A DNA stretch of 64,000 nucleotides from JACCQS01 sp050999295 (GCA_050999295.1 JBPCPI010000089.1:6466-70465); one strand, 5' to 3'. Shown: positions 43,167-52,949, counted from the stretch's first letter. A program made the numbers and translations. Notes: a model not told the origin generated them from the letters alone.

Positions 43167-43783
43167 GCCTGGCGCGGCGGCTGTGGGAGGACAACGCCGA
43201 TCTCGCCGCGGCGGCGCTCGCCCACCCGTTCGTCCGCGGTCTGGCCGACGGAACGCTGCCCCGCGCCGTCTTCGCCGGCTACGTCGCTCAGGACAGCTTC
43301 TTCCTCGAGTCCTTCGCCCGGGCGTACGCGCTCGCACTCGCCCACAGTCCTGATCGCGCGTCCCTCGACGACTTCGCCGATCTGTTGACCGGCGTCGGTG
43401 AAGAACTCCGGCTCCATGCCTCCTACGCGCAGCGGTGGGACATTGACCTGCCGACCGTCACGCCGACGGCTGCGACGCTGGCCTACACCGACTTTCTGCT
43501 GGCGACTGCCTCGCTCTGCGGCGTGGGGCTGACGTGCGCCGCGATGACACCCTGCATGCGGCTCTACGCCTACCTCGGTCAGTCGCTCGGCGCGGACTCC
43601 AGTGACCACGACTATGCCGAATGGGCCACCACGTACGGCGATCCGGCCTTCGAGGAGCTTGCGGCCAGGCTGGAACGCCTGCTCGACGCGCACGCGGCGG
43701 ACAGCGAGCCTGTGCGCAACACCTATCGGCGGGCGATGCAGCTTGAGGTCGGATTCTTCGACGCGGCCTACCGCGGCGCTTGA
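43163..43783 (+). CDS. tenA: Aminopyrimidine aminohydrolase TenA, Cys type
   Basis: This 206-residue protein is a TenA_C homologue. Key features are FVRGLADGTLPRAVFAGYVAQDSFFLESFARAYA, the catalytic Cys in AMTPCMRLYAYLG and the C-terminal LEVGFFDAAY with its Glu. It hydrolyses aminopyrimidines (and thiamin) to return HMP to the pathway. GTG 43163 overlaps the upstream TenA_E stop. Tandem TenA_E and TenA_C could carry out the two successive deformylation/deamination steps of base-degraded thiamin salvage; this is inferred. Confidence 0.85.
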   Translation: MSLARRLWEDNADLAAAALAHPFVRGLADGTLPRAVFAGYVAQDSFFLESFARAYALALAHSPDRASLDDFADLLTGVGEELRLHASYAQRWDIDLPTVTPTAATLAYTDFLLATASLCGVGLTCAAMTPCMRLYAYLGQSLGADSSDHDYAEWATTYGDPAFEELAARLERLLDAHAADSEPVRNTYRRAMQLEVGFFDAAYRGA

Positions 43784-43869
43784 CCGACTCCTGCGATCGA
43801 ACTGTTCCGCGGCAACAACCATTACGACGACCGACTATGACAACCGAGGTTAGCTCTAGGGCAGCGTTG

Positions 43870-45354
43870 TCACCGGTTCTGCGACCTGGGCAAGGCCTGC
43901 AACGACGGTGCCCGCCGTATCCGGAAGCGCTGCCGCAGTGCGAGGCGCGCAGCGTGGTCACCGCACATGCCGTGTACGGCCGGTCCTGGAGGCGTCGCCG
44001 AGGAACACAGGTAAACCCCATCCAGCGGCGTCCGATAGGTCGACCACCGTGGCACGGGACGAGCCAGCATCTGCAGGAACGAGGTCTCCCCCGCGCTGAT
44101 GTCTCCGCCCACGTAGTTCGGGTCGTAGTCGGCCATCTGGGCGGCAGTCATGGTGTGTCGCCCCATCACCAGGTCACGGAATCCCGGTGCGGCGGCCTCG
44201 ATCTGATCCTCGATGACCTGTGTCATGTCCACAGTGGATCTTGCAGGTACATGGCAGTACGCCCAGACGACGTGTCCGCCCTCGGGCGCGCGGCTGGGAT
44301 CGGGCACCGTTGGCTGCACGGTGAGGACGAACGGGTGTTCGGGGTGGCGACCTGCCGCGACATCTGCTTCGGAGGTCGCTATCTGCTCGTAACTTCCGCC
44401 CAGGTGGATGGTCCCGGCCCGCGCCACGTCCGGATTCGTCCAGGGAACCGGCCCCGACAATGCCCAGTCCACCTTGCACACACCCGGCCCATAGCGGAAG
44501 CGCTGCAATGCTTTCCGGTAGCCGCCCGGCAGCCGATCGGGACCAGCCATTCGGAGAAAGCTGTCCGGTGCGACATCGAGCAAGATGGCGCGGGCGGGAG
44601 GCAGCTCGTCGAGACTGCCGATCTCGTGGTCGGTCACGACCTCGCCCCCCGAGGCGACCAGCGCGGCGACCATCGCATCACTGAGCGCCTGCGAGCCGCC
44701 GGCAACGACGGGCCAGCCGACGGCGTGGCTCAGCAGCATCAGGACCAGGCCCAGACCTCCGGTCACCGGCCGATCCAGGCGCATCATGCTGTGCGCCGCG
44801 CACCCGGCCAGCACTGCCCGCGCCCGATCGTCCTCGAAGCGCCCGGCCAAGGACTTCGCACTGCGCAGTCCGTACTTGGCGAAGTGCAACGCCGCCGGCC
44901 AACCCGACGTCGGCACCCGGCGGAAGGTGCCCAACAGCGTCGCCAGCAGTCGCGGCGCATCAGCGACCAACGGGGCCAGGAGTCGCTGGTAGGACGGTCC
45001 GTCCGGTCCGAGCGAAGCGGCCGTACGGGCTAGATCCCGATGGATCAGCACGGCACGGTCGTCGGAGAGTGGATGGGCGAAGGGCAGCTCCGCATGGACC
45101 AGTTCGACGCCATGGGCAGCGAGGTCGAACTCGGCGAAGAACGGCGAGATCGCGACCATCGGATGCGCCGTCGAGCAGGTGTCGTGCACGAATCCTGGCT
45201 CGGTCAGGGCCGCCGTGCGCGTTCCGCCGCCCCAGGTGGGCGCCCGCTCGTACACCCGTACAGACAGCCCCGCCGCAGCCATTCGCAGGGCGGCCGCGAG
45301 GCCGTTCGGCCCGGCGCCAACCACGACCGCGTCGAGGTCAGTCACCGTGCTCAT
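43870..45354 (-). CDS. FAD-dependent oxidoreductase, phytoene desaturase/carotenoid isomerase-like
   Basis: This 494-residue flavoprotein has an N-terminal Rossmann motif AVVVGAGPNGLAAALRMAAAG followed by VYERAPTWGGGTRT, and the C-terminal PGPAVHGMCGDHAA segment that binds FAD. It belongs to the broad phytoene dehydrogenase-related NAD(P)/FAD oxidoreductases; there are no carotenoid genes nearby, so a carotenoid substrate is not implied. Its start overlaps the meaB stop (ATGA), placing it at the end of the thiolase-meaB operon. Confidence 0.8.
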   Translation of the reverse strand: MSTVTDLDAVVVGAGPNGLAAALRMAAAGLSVRVYERAPTWGGGTRTAALTEPGFVHDTCSTAHPMVAISPFFAEFDLAAHGVELVHAELPFAHPLSDDRAVLIHRDLARTAASLGPDGPSYQRLLAPLVADAPRLLATLLGTFRRVPTSGWPAALHFAKYGLRSAKSLAGRFEDDRARAVLAGCAAHSMMRLDRPVTGGLGLVLMLLSHAVGWPVVAGGSQALSDAMVAALVASGGEVVTDHEIGSLDELPPARAILLDVAPDSFLRMAGPDRLPGGYRKALQRFRYGPGVCKVDWALSGPVPWTNPDVARAGTIHLGGSYEQIATSEADVAAGRHPEHPFVLTVQPTVPDPSRAPEGGHVVWAYCHVPARSTVDMTQVIEDQIEAAAPGFRDLVMGRHTMTAAQMADYDPNYVGGDISAGETSFLQMLARPVPRWSTYRTPLDGVYLCSSATPPGPAVHGMCGDHAARLALRQRFRIRRAPSLQALPRSQNR

Positions 45355-46367
45355 GCCAACCGCACAGTTTCCTCGATCACTGCATCAGCGGCGGCGTACG
45401 GGTCGAGCTCCCCGCCCACCACGCGTGCTGCCAGAGCGCTCAGCGCGGCCGAGCCGTGCACGTCGCCCATCCGCGCCCGCAGCGCTGCGACCGCGATCGC
45501 CTCGATCTCGGCCGCCGCTCGCTCCTGTTGGCGGCGGGCGCGTTCTCCGGAGGCGTCGAGCCACTGGCGGTGCTTGTCCAAGGCCGTGACCACATCCGCG
45601 ATACCTTCGCCCCTGGATGCCACGGTGGACAGGATCGGTGGTCGCCAAGCGCCCGCCGCGGAGTGCCGCCCGCCCAGGGACAGCATGTAGCGCAGGTCGC
45701 GGACGGTCTGTTGTGCCCCGTCGCGGTCGGCCTTGTTGACGACGTACAGATCGGCGACCTCGAGGATTCCGGCCTTGGCGGCCTGGATGCCATCACCCAT
45801 GCCCGGGGCCAGGAGGACCATGGTGGAGTCGGCGAGTTGGGCGATCTCGACCTCGGCCTGTCCCACGCCGACGGTCTCGATGAGCACGACATCACAGCCC
45901 GCCCCATCCAGGACGCGAAGGGCTTGCGGCGTGGCCCAGGCCAATCCGCCAAGATGACCGCGCGAGGCCATGGAGCGGATGAACACCTCGGGGTCCAGGG
46001 CATGCTCCTGCATCCGCACCCGGTCCCCGAGCAAGGCGCCTCCGGAGAACGGCGATGACGGGTCGACCGCAAGCACCCCCACCCGCTTACCGGCAGCGCG
46101 GAACTCGGTGACCAGAGCAGTGGTCGTGGTCGACTTTCCCACCCCCGGCGGTCCGGTCAGTCCGATGATCTGGGCATGGCCCACGTGCGGGACGAGCGCA
46201 GCGGAGACCTCGCGGAGTTTGGGACTGACGTCTTCGACCAGAGAGATCAGCCGCGCGACCGCACGGGCCTGGCCCTGGCGGGCACGAGCAACCAGATCCC
46301 CGACGTCGGCCTCTCGCCGATCGGAGCGTCTGCTGCGGTACGGGGTTGCGGTCTCCTGGGCCCTCAC
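45351..46367 (-). CDS. meaB: MeaB/ArgK-type GTPase, chaperone of acyl-CoA mutases
   Basis: This 338-residue G3E GTPase has the P-loop [44 protein letters not shown] and the NKAD guanine-specificity motif. MeaB loads and protects adenosylcobalamin in methylmalonyl- and isobutyryl-CoA mutases by GTP-driven gating. The start GTG 46367 overlaps the thiolase stop (GTGA). The longer open frame to 46655 is antisense to the thiolase and rejected. The partner could be the Icm subunit at 5420 or a mutase outside the window. Confidence 0.93.
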   Translation of the reverse strand: MRAQETATPYRSRRSDRREADVGDLVARARQGQARAVARLISLVEDVSPKLREVSAALVPHVGHAQIIGLTGPPGVGKSTTTTALVTEFRAAGKRVGVLAVDPSSPFSGGALLGDRVRMQEHALDPEVFIRSMASRGHLGGLAWATPQALRVLDGAGCDVVLIETVGVGQAEVEIAQLADSTMVLLAPGMGDGIQAAKAGILEVADLYVVNKADRDGAQQTVRDLRYMLSLGGRHSAAGAWRPPILSTVASRGEGIADVVTALDKHRQWLDASGERARRQQERAAAEIEAIAVAALRARMGDVHGSAALSALAARVVGGELDPYAAADAVIEETVRLA

Positions 46368-47554
46368 CCGCGGATGGGTACCTTGACGATCAGGGCATCG
46401 CCCTGCCCGCCGCCCCCGCACAGCCCTGCCGCACCTACCCCGCCACCGCGGCGGCCGAGCTCCAACGCCAGGTGCAGCACCAGGCGTGCCCCGCTCATCC
46501 CGATCGGGTGACCGAGGGCGATTGCGCCTCCGTTCACGTTGACCCGGTCCTCGTCGACGCCGAGCTTCCGGGTTGACACGATTCCCACCGCGGCGAAGGC
46601 CTCGTTGATCTCGAGCAGGTCGAGGTCGGTGGGCTGGATGCCTTCCTTGGCACAAGCCGCCTTGATCGCATTGGCCGGCTGCTCGTGCAGTGAGGTGTCC
46701 GGCCCGGCAACCACTCCGTGCGCACCGATCTCGGCGATCGGGGGGAGTCCGAGTTCTGCGGCCTTGGCGGCGGACATCACGACGACTGCGCAGGCGCCGT
46801 CGGAGATCTGCGAGGCCGAGCCTGCAGTGATCGAGCCCTCGTTGGCGAAGGCTGGGCGCAACTTGGCCAGGCTGTCGGCGGTCGTGTCGACTCGGATGCC
46901 CTCGTCGGTGCTGAACTCGATCGGGTCGCCCTTGCGCTGCGGGATCTGCACCGGGACCAGCTCGTCGTCGTACAGGCCGTTCTTGGCTGCGAGTGCTGCC
47001 TTCTGGTGGCTGGCGGCGGCGAAGGCGTCCTGCTCCTCACGGGTCAGGTTGTAGCGATCGTTGTAGGACTCGGTGGACGCGCCCATGGCGACCTGGTCGA
47101 AGGCGCAGAACAGCCCGTCATAGGACATCGAGTCGATCAGTGCGACATCCCCGAACTTGGTCCCCTCGCGAGACTTCGGCAACAGATGTGGGGCATTGGT
47201 CATGGATTCCATGCCGCCGGCGACGACGATCTCGAACTCCCCGGCCCGGATCAGCTGATCGGCCAACGCGATGGCGTCCAGGCCGGACAGACACACCTTG
47301 TTGACAGTCAGGGCCGGGATCGTCATGGGGATGCCACCTTTCATGGCGGCCTGACGGGCGGTGATCTGGCCGGCACCGGCCTGCAGGACCTGGCCCATGA
47401 TCACGTACTGGACCTGGTCACCTGAGATACCGGCGCGCTCGAGAGCGCCCTTGATGGCTATCCCGCCCAGGTCGGCCCCGGAGAACCCCTTGAGCGAACC
47501 GAGCAGCCGACCCATCGGCGTACGCGCGCCCCCGACGATGACCGAACCCGACAT
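46364..47554 (-). CDS. Acetyl-CoA C-acetyltransferase (thiolase)
   Basis: This 396-residue thiolase has the acyl-Cys in [11 protein letters not shown] (about residue 90), [10 protein letters not shown], the His in [20 protein letters not shown] and the second Cys in [11 protein letters not shown]. It makes or cleaves acetoacetyl-CoA and would feed the ethylmalonyl-CoA and polyhydroxybutyrate routes, in line with Ccr and the hydroxyacyl-CoA dehydrogenase nearby. I chose ATG 47554; the upstream frame lacks thiolase homology. It diverges from the methylmalonyl-CoA epimerase gene. Confidence 0.93.
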   Translation of the reverse strand: MSGSVIVGGARTPMGRLLGSLKGFSGADLGGIAIKGALERAGISGDQVQYVIMGQVLQAGAGQITARQAAMKGGIPMTIPALTVNKVCLSGLDAIALADQLIRAGEFEIVVAGGMESMTNAPHLLPKSREGTKFGDVALIDSMSYDGLFCAFDQVAMGASTESYNDRYNLTREEQDAFAAASHQKAALAAKNGLYDDELVPVQIPQRKGDPIEFSTDEGIRVDTTADSLAKLRPAFANEGSITAGSASQISDGACAVVVMSAAKAAELGLPPIAEIGAHGVVAGPDTSLHEQPANAIKAACAKEGIQPTDLDLLEINEAFAAVGIVSTRKLGVDEDRVNVNGGAIALGHPIGMSGARLVLHLALELGRRGGGVGAAGLCGGGGQGDALIVKVPIRG

Positions 47555-47669
47555 GACCCGTCCCTTCGACAGCGGTGAAGGCATTGGCCGACAACGACAC
47601 GGCCCGCACTGAGCACCGCCCAGTCTACCGATCCGCCCAGAACGCGGGCGGGAGTGCAGAATCGACATC

Positions 47670-48098
47670 GTGTTCACCCATCTCGATCATGTTGGCATCG
47701 CCGTCCCCGACCTCGATGCGGCGCTTGCCTTTTACGCCGAGACCTTCGACCTGCGGTCAGTGCACGAAGAGGTCAACGAGGAGCAGGGAGTCCGCGAGGC
47801 GATGCTCATGGTCGGGGACTCGGGTGGCTGCATCCAGCTGCTCTCCCCGTTGCACCCGGATTCGGTGCTGGCCAGGTTCCTGGAGCGATCCGGGCCCGGA
47901 ATCCAACAAGTGGCTTACCGAGTGACCGACATCGACGAGGTCTGCGCGACGTTGCGCGAGCGCGGCTTGCGGCTCATCTACGACTCCCCCAGGCGCGGTA
48001 CGGCGAACTCCCGGGTGAACTTCATCCACCCCAAGGATGCCGGCGGGGTCCTGGTCGAACTCGTCGAGCCCGCCGCGGTGCCGGTGGACCAGAGCTGA
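47670..48098 (+). CDS. mce: Methylmalonyl-CoA epimerase
   Basis: This 142-residue vicinal oxygen chelate protein has [19 protein letters not shown] at the N-terminus, [13 protein letters not shown] in the middle and [17 protein letters not shown] at the C-terminus. The metal ligands are His near residue 7, a Gln/His of the central strand, His of IHPKD and the terminal Glu. It interconverts (R)- and (S)-methylmalonyl-CoA, linking carboxylation products to the B12 mutase. Its start is GTG 47670. Confidence 0.92.
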   Translation: MFTHLDHVGIAVPDLDAALAFYAETFDLRSVHEEVNEEQGVREAMLMVGDSGGCIQLLSPLHPDSVLARFLERSGPGIQQVAYRVTDIDEVCATLRERGLRLIYDSPRRGTANSRVNFIHPKDAGGVLVELVEPAAVPVDQS

Positions 48099-48106
48099 CC
48101 AGGGCG

Positions 48107-48781
48107 ATGCCACGTCCCCTTGCTGAGCTGATCGACCCGGGCTGGGCGGCCGGACTGGAACCGGTGGCCGATGTCGTCACCGCGATGGGTGGTTTCCTGC
48201 GCGCCGAGATCGCCGCCGGGCGCTCTTACCTGCCAGTCGGCCAGCACGTCCTGCGCGCATTCGAACGACCGTTGGCCGACGTGCGGGTGCTGATCGTCGG
48301 TCAGGACCCGTACCCGACGCCGGGGCATGCGGTCGGCCTGTCGTTCTCGGTCGCCCCTGACGTACGGCCGATTCCGCGGAGCCTCAGCAACATCTATCGC
48401 GAGCTCTCCGCCGATCTCGGGGTCGACCCACCGCCGCACGGGGACCTGTCGGCTTGGTCGGATCGCGGGGTCCTGCTGCTCAACAGATGCCTGACCGTGC
48501 AGCCGGGCAACTCTGGCGCGCACCGGGGCAAAGGCTGGGAGAAGGTGACCGACCGGGCCATCGATGTGCTCGTGGCCCGGGACCAGCCCTTGGTGGCGAT
48601 CCTCTGGGGCAAGGACGCGCAGACGCTGCGCCCCCGGCTGGGCACGGTTCCGGTGGTGGCCAGCGTCCACCCGAGTCCCATGTCGGCCGATCGGGGTTTC
48701 TTCGGCTCCCGCCCATTCAGCCAGGTCAATGCGCTGCTTGCCGCACAAGGTGCCGCACCGATCGACTGGAGTCTCCAGTGA
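48107..48781 (+). CDS. ung: Uracil-DNA glycosylase, family 1
   Basis: This 224-residue repair enzyme has the water-activating motif [18 protein letters not shown], the uracil-binding NRCLTVQPG strand and the minor-groove loop [18 protein letters not shown]. It removes uracil from DNA. The start ATG 48107 lies 8 nt after the epimerase stop. Its own stop overlaps an ATG at 48781 that opens a 27-codon frame. Confidence 0.93.
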   Translation: MPRPLAELIDPGWAAGLEPVADVVTAMGGFLRAEIAAGRSYLPVGQHVLRAFERPLADVRVLIVGQDPYPTPGHAVGLSFSVAPDVRPIPRSLSNIYRELSADLGVDPPPHGDLSAWSDRGVLLLNRCLTVQPGNSGAHRGKGWEKVTDRAIDVLVARDQPLVAILWGKDAQTLRPRLGTVPVVASVHPSPMSADRGFFGSRPFSQVNALLAAQGAAPIDWSLQ

Positions 48782-48864
48782 TGCCGTCGGCCGCAACGTC
48801 CGAGCGACGGTACGCAATCACGGTCGCGACTTCGGACGCAGCGGCCGACGAGGCTCAGCAATGA
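48781..48864 (+). CDS. Possible 27-codon coupling ORF between ung and the SDR-DUF2867 gene
   Basis: The frame starts on the ATG that shares a base with the ung stop (TGATG) and ends on a TGA overlapping the start of the next gene (ATGA). The predicted peptide begins [10 protein letters not shown] and has no recognisable domain. Exact nesting between both junctions suggests translational coupling rather than a functional peptide. I hold this weakly. Confidence 0.3.
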   Translation: MPSAATSERRYAITVATSDAAADEAQQ

Positions 48865-50390
48865 CCGAAACTGCCTTAGTCACGGGGGCGAGCGGGTACG
48901 TCGGGGGTCGGCTCGTCCCCGCGCTGCTGGAGGCTGGCTGGTCAGTACGGGCTATGGCGCGCAAGGCTTCCCGTCTGCGCGATTATCCCTGGGCCGCAGA
49001 CGTCAGGGTCGTCGAGGGCGACGTCCTGGAGCCGGCCAGCCTTGCGCCAGCTCTCGACGGTGTCGACGTCGCCTACTACCTGGTGCACGCCATCGGTTCC
49101 GGCTCGGACTTCGAGACGACCGATCGTCGGGCTGCAGAGAATTTCGCAACCGCGGCACGGGCAGCGGGCCTGGGCCGGATCGTGTACCTGGGCGGGATGA
49201 CCCCCGAAGGGGAGGAACTCTCGCCACACCTGCGCAGCCGTGAGGAGGTCGGCCAGATCCTGCTCGACAGCGGGGTCCCGGCGGCGGTGCTGAAGGCTGC
49301 TGTCGTGCTGGGAAGCGGCAGCGCGAGTTTCGAGATGCTGCGGCACCTAACAGAGCGCCTGCCGGTGATGGTCACGCCGAAGTGGGTCGATGTGCGGATC
49401 CAGCCGATTGCCATCCGCGACGTCTTGCATTACCTCGTCGGCGCAGCAGGCCTACCGGCCGAGGTCAACCGAAGCTTCGACATCGGTGGTGCGGACGTAG
49501 TGACCTACCGGAACATGATGCAGGACTATGCCCGCGTCGCCGGGCTGCCCCGCCGACGGATCATCGGCGTTCCGGTTCTTACCCCCACCTTGTCAGCGCA
49601 CTGGGTCGGGCTCGTGACGCCTGTTCCGGGAAGCTTGGCCAAACCGCTGGTGGAGAGCCTCAGGAACACCGTCGTGGCCCGCGAGCACGACATCGCGGTT
49701 TTCGTTCCGGATCCACCGGAGGGACTGCTGGGGGTCGAGGAAGCAATCCGGCGGGCCTTGGCGAGGATTCGCGACGCCGATGTCAAGACACACTGGTCCA
49801 ACGCCTCGGTCGCCGGGGCCTGCAGCGACCCGATGCCGACCGATCCCGAGTGGGCGCGCGGAGACCTGTACGTCGATGACCGGAGCAGCGTCGTGGCCGC
49901 ACCACGGCAGGCACTCTGGGAGGTCATCGAAGGAATCGGCGGTAGCGCCGGCTGGTACTCCTGGAAGTTGGCCTGGCGGGTCCGCGGCATCCTGGATCGG
50001 CTGTGGGGTGGCCCAGGATTGCGCCGCGGGCGTCGCAGTCCGTATGACCTGCAAATCGGCGACGTCGTGGACTGGTGGCGGGTGGAGGAGATCGTGGACG
50101 GCGAGGTGCTGCGGCTGCGCGCCGAGATGCGGGTCCCCGGCCGGGCTTGGCTCGACCTGGGCATCGAGACCGACGATCAGGGCCGGACGGTGTACCGCCA
50201 GCGAGCGGTCTATGCGCCGCGAGGTCTGCTCGGCCGGGCCTACTGGTGGGCTGTGTGGCCCTTCCACGGGTCCGTCTTCGGCGGGATGCAGCGCAACATT
50301 GCCGCTCGCGCCGAGCAGGTCGCTCGCGACGGTTCCGGCCCGCGCTGGAAGCCCTCCGGGACTCCGCCGAGATCCGGGTCAGCCGCATAA
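48861..50390 (+). CDS. Atypical SDR fused to a DUF2867 domain
   Basis: This is a 509-residue protein. The N-terminal NAD(P)-binding domain (TALVTGASGYVGGRLVPALLEAGW, YLVHAIGSGSDF) resembles NmrA/atypical SDRs. The C-terminal 160 residues (ALWEVIEGIGGSAGWYSWKLAWRVRGILDRLWGGPGLRRGRR to ARAEQVA) form DUF2867, a START-like fold. The two-domain protein is common in actinobacteria and annotated as a nucleoside-diphosphate-sugar epimerase-like oxidoreductase. Its substrate is not known. Confidence 0.82.
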   Translation: MTETALVTGASGYVGGRLVPALLEAGWSVRAMARKASRLRDYPWAADVRVVEGDVLEPASLAPALDGVDVAYYLVHAIGSGSDFETTDRRAAENFATAARAAGLGRIVYLGGMTPEGEELSPHLRSREEVGQILLDSGVPAAVLKAAVVLGSGSASFEMLRHLTERLPVMVTPKWVDVRIQPIAIRDVLHYLVGAAGLPAEVNRSFDIGGADVVTYRNMMQDYARVAGLPRRRIIGVPVLTPTLSAHWVGLVTPVPGSLAKPLVESLRNTVVAREHDIAVFVPDPPEGLLGVEEAIRRALARIRDADVKTHWSNASVAGACSDPMPTDPEWARGDLYVDDRSSVVAAPRQALWEVIEGIGGSAGWYSWKLAWRVRGILDRLWGGPGLRRGRRSPYDLQIGDVVDWWRVEEIVDGEVLRLRAEMRVPGRAWLDLGIETDDQGRTVYRQRAVYAPRGLLGRAYWWAVWPFHGSVFGGMQRNIAARAEQVARDGSGPRWKPSGTPPRSGSAA

Positions 50391-50428
50391 CACCCGTCCT
50401 GAGCGCATGTCCGGTGAAGCGACGGGTG
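50391..50428. terminator. Possible stem-loop after the SDR-DUF2867 gene
   Basis: CACCCGTC (50391-50398) and GACGGGTG (50421-50428) form a perfect 8-bp stem with a 22-nt loop immediately after the stop codon at 50390. It lies between two convergent genes. There is no U-tract, as is usual in high-GC genomes, so this is tentative. Confidence 0.35.
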
Positions 50429-50479
50429 CAACCGGCACAGGACGGGTGGCCTGCACTCGCCGGCGCGAGTCCAGGCCCC

Positions 50480-51469
50480 TCAGCGCAGGGCCGGTGCCAC
50501 TTCACTCTCGAACAGCTCGATCCCGCTCCGGTCGTAGGCCGCCTCGGCGAAGTAGCAGATCGCGTACGTCATCCCCATCTCCTGCGCCGCCGTGAGGGCC
50601 TCGATGATCTGATCGGGGGTGCCCACAGCCGGACCGGAGCGCGCATCTTCGACCGCCTTGTCGGCTCGGGCATCGCCCACGATTGCGCGGTAATGGTCCC
50701 CGAACCACTCAAGCCGCGTATCCACTTCGGCCTGATCAGCACCGATGACCACGTTGTAGTTGGCACTGCGGGTGATCTCGGAGAAGTCCCGGCCGAGATC
50801 CTTGCAGTGGCCCTGCAGGACCGACGACTTGTGCGCGAATACATCCGGGGTCCCGTCGAAGTTCGTGTATGCCGCGTTCTGGGCAGCGATTCGGAGGGTC
50901 TTCTTCTCCCCGCCACCGGCGATCCACAGCGGAATCCCGCCGTCCTGCAACGGCAGCGGACGGCAGATCGCACGCTCGACCTGATAGTGCTCCCCGTCCA
51001 GAGACGCCGTGCCCGTCTCCCACAGCTGGCGCATGATCTGAACGCCCTCATCCAGCATGCCCAACCGGATCCCGGCGCGCGGGAAGCCGTATCCGTAGGC
51101 GCGCCACTCGTTCTCGTACCACCCCGCGCCGATGCCCATCTCCAGCCGACCGCCGCTGATGATGTCCACGGTCGCCGCGACCTTGGCTAGATAGGCAGGG
51201 TTCCGGTAGGCCATGCAGGTACACATCTGGCCTAGTCGCACCCGGGACGTGCTCGCTGCCAACGCCGACATCAGCGTCCAAGCCTCGTGGGTGGCCTCAT
51301 CGGTCGGCTTCGGCACGGTGTGGAAGTGGTCGTAGACCCACACCGACTCCCAGGTGTCCCCGGAGTCGGCGTGTTCGGCCACCGAGTGCATAACCGACCA
51401 CTGCTCGGCCGGATCGATGCCAGCGAGGTCGAGTCGCCAGCCCTGCGGCACGAAGAGTCCGAAGCGCAT
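50480..51469 (-). CDS. LLM-class F420-dependent oxidoreductase (luciferase-like)
   Basis: This 329-residue protein has the luciferase-like monooxygenase fold: MRFGLFVPQGW at the N-terminus, WESVWVYDHFHT, RVRLGQMCTCMAYRNPAYLAKVAATVDIISGGRLEMGIGAGWYENE and PLWIAGGGEKKTLRIAA. Such actinobacterial proteins use F420 or FMN. The ordered GGRLEMGIGAGW segment is typical of the F420 group. It converges on the SDR gene and diverges from ccr, which starts 123 nt away. The substrate is unknown. Confidence 0.85.
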   Translation of the reverse strand: MRFGLFVPQGWRLDLAGIDPAEQWSVMHSVAEHADSGDTWESVWVYDHFHTVPKPTDEATHEAWTLMSALAASTSRVRLGQMCTCMAYRNPAYLAKVAATVDIISGGRLEMGIGAGWYENEWRAYGYGFPRAGIRLGMLDEGVQIMRQLWETGTASLDGEHYQVERAICRPLPLQDGGIPLWIAGGGEKKTLRIAAQNAAYTNFDGTPDVFAHKSSVLQGHCKDLGRDFSEITRSANYNVVIGADQAEVDTRLEWFGDHYRAIVGDARADKAVEDARSGPAVGTPDQIIEALTAAQEMGMTYAICYFAEAAYDRSGIELFESEVAPALR

Positions 51470-51591
51470 GCCTCCAACTTACGACGCCCTACCCGCGAGG
51501 CCCCGCCCCGGTCATGCCTGGGACGGCTACCGCCGTACGTCGAAGGCGTCTTGGCCACGCCCTTTGGCGTCTGCTCAGTTAGGTTCCACCC

Positions 51592-52923
51592 GTGAAGCAG
51601 ATCTCCGAGGCGATCCTGGCGGATTCGTTGGCCGACATCGCCGACCTGCCGCTTCCGGACTCCTATCGCGCCGTCGTCGTGCGCGAGGAGGATCAGGAGA
51701 TGTTCGGCGGGATGTCCTCACGCGACAAGGATCCCCGCAGATCGCTGCACATCCAGGACGTCCCGACCCCGGAACTCGGTCCGGGCGAGGCGTTGATCGC
51801 GGTCATGGCCAGCGCGGTCAACTACAACACCGTCTGGACCTCGATTTTCGAGCCGGTCTCGACGTTCGGGTTCCTCAAGCGGTACGGCCGAGTCTCGGCA
51901 CTCACCAAGCGCCACGACCTGCCCTATCACGTCGTCGGCTCGGACCTGTCCGGCGTCGTCGTACGGGTCGGCGTCGGGGTGAACAACTGGAAGCCGGGCG
52001 ACGAGGTGGTCGCCCACTGCCTATCCGTCGAGCTCGAGGACTCGGCCGGTCACGACGACACGATGCTCGATCCGCAGCAGCGGATCTGGGGCTTCGAGAC
52101 GAACTTCGGCGGCCTGGCCGACCTCGCCCTGGTCAAGTCCAACCAGCTGATGCCCAAGGCCAAGCATCTGACCTGGGAGGAGGCAGCCTGTCCGGGACTG
52201 GTCAACTCCACGGCCTACCGCCAGTTGGTGGGCAAGCATGGTGCCGCGATGAAGCAGGGCGACATCGTGCTCATCTGGGGAGCCTCAGGCGGCCTCGGTT
52301 CCTACGCCACGCAATTCGCGCTCAACGGTGGAGGCATCCCGGTCTGCGTGGTCAGCAGCCCGGACAAGGCCGAGCTCGTCCGGCGGATGGGGGCCGATCT
52401 GGTCATCGACCGCAGCGCCGAGAGCTACCAGTTCTGGAAAGACGAGCACACCCAGGACCCCAAGGAGTGGCAGCGCTTCGGCGCCAAGATTCGCGAGCTC
52501 ACTGGCGGCGAGGCTCCCGACGTCGTCTTCGAGCACCCCGGACGGGAGACCTTCGGGGCCTCGGTGTACGTCACCCGGCGCGGCGGCACGATCGTCACCT
52601 GCGCCTCGACCAGCGGTTTCCTGCACACCTATGACAACCGTTATCTCTGGATGAACCTCAAGCGGATCATCGGTTCGCACTTCGCCAACTATCGAGAGGC
52701 GTGGGAGGCCAACCGGCTGATCGCCCGCGGAGCCATCCATCCCACGTTGTCGAATGTCTACGCGCTCGAGGACGTCGGGCAGGCGGCTTACGACGTACAC
52801 CGCAATCTTCATCATGGAAAGGTCGGAGTCCGTTGTCTTGCACCGGAGAACGGGCTGGGCGTACGTGATCACGAACTTCGCGAGCGGCTCGGGGACAAGC
52901 TGCATCGGTTTCGTAACACCTGA
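51592..52923 (+). CDS. ccr: Crotonyl-CoA carboxylase/reductase
   Basis: This 443-residue medium-chain dehydrogenase/reductase converts crotonyl-CoA, CO2 and NADPH to ethylmalonyl-CoA. Typical pieces are SAVNYNTVWTSIFEPVSTFGFLKRYGR, HVVGSDLSGVVVRVG, CPGLVNSTAYRQLVG and the cofactor motif IWGASGGLGSYATQFALNGGG. The length and the long N-terminal part separate it from ordinary quinone reductases. It starts at GTG 51592. With thiolase, 3-hydroxyacyl-CoA dehydrogenase, epimerase and B12 mutase genes nearby, the window covers much of an ethylmalonyl-CoA route. Confidence 0.94.
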   Translation: MKQISEAILADSLADIADLPLPDSYRAVVVREEDQEMFGGMSSRDKDPRRSLHIQDVPTPELGPGEALIAVMASAVNYNTVWTSIFEPVSTFGFLKRYGRVSALTKRHDLPYHVVGSDLSGVVVRVGVGVNNWKPGDEVVAHCLSVELEDSAGHDDTMLDPQQRIWGFETNFGGLADLALVKSNQLMPKAKHLTWEEAACPGLVNSTAYRQLVGKHGAAMKQGDIVLIWGASGGLGSYATQFALNGGGIPVCVVSSPDKAELVRRMGADLVIDRSAESYQFWKDEHTQDPKEWQRFGAKIRELTGGEAPDVVFEHPGRETFGASVYVTRRGGTIVTCASTSGFLHTYDNRYLWMNLKRIIGSHFANYREAWEANRLIARGAIHPTLSNVYALEDVGQAAYDVHRNLHHGKVGVRCLAPENGLGVRDHELRERLGDKLHRFRNT

Positions 52924-52949
52924 CCAGCGACTTTCGCCAGCATGAAAGT

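Noticed and set aside
43870..45354. A carotenoid pathway gene
   Set aside because: The family is broad, and no phytoene synthase or other carotenoid gene lies in the window.
48564..50390. An upstream extension of the SDR-DUF2867 protein into ung
   Set aside because: The Rossmann motif starts right after ATG 48861, which overlaps the preceding stop in the usual way.
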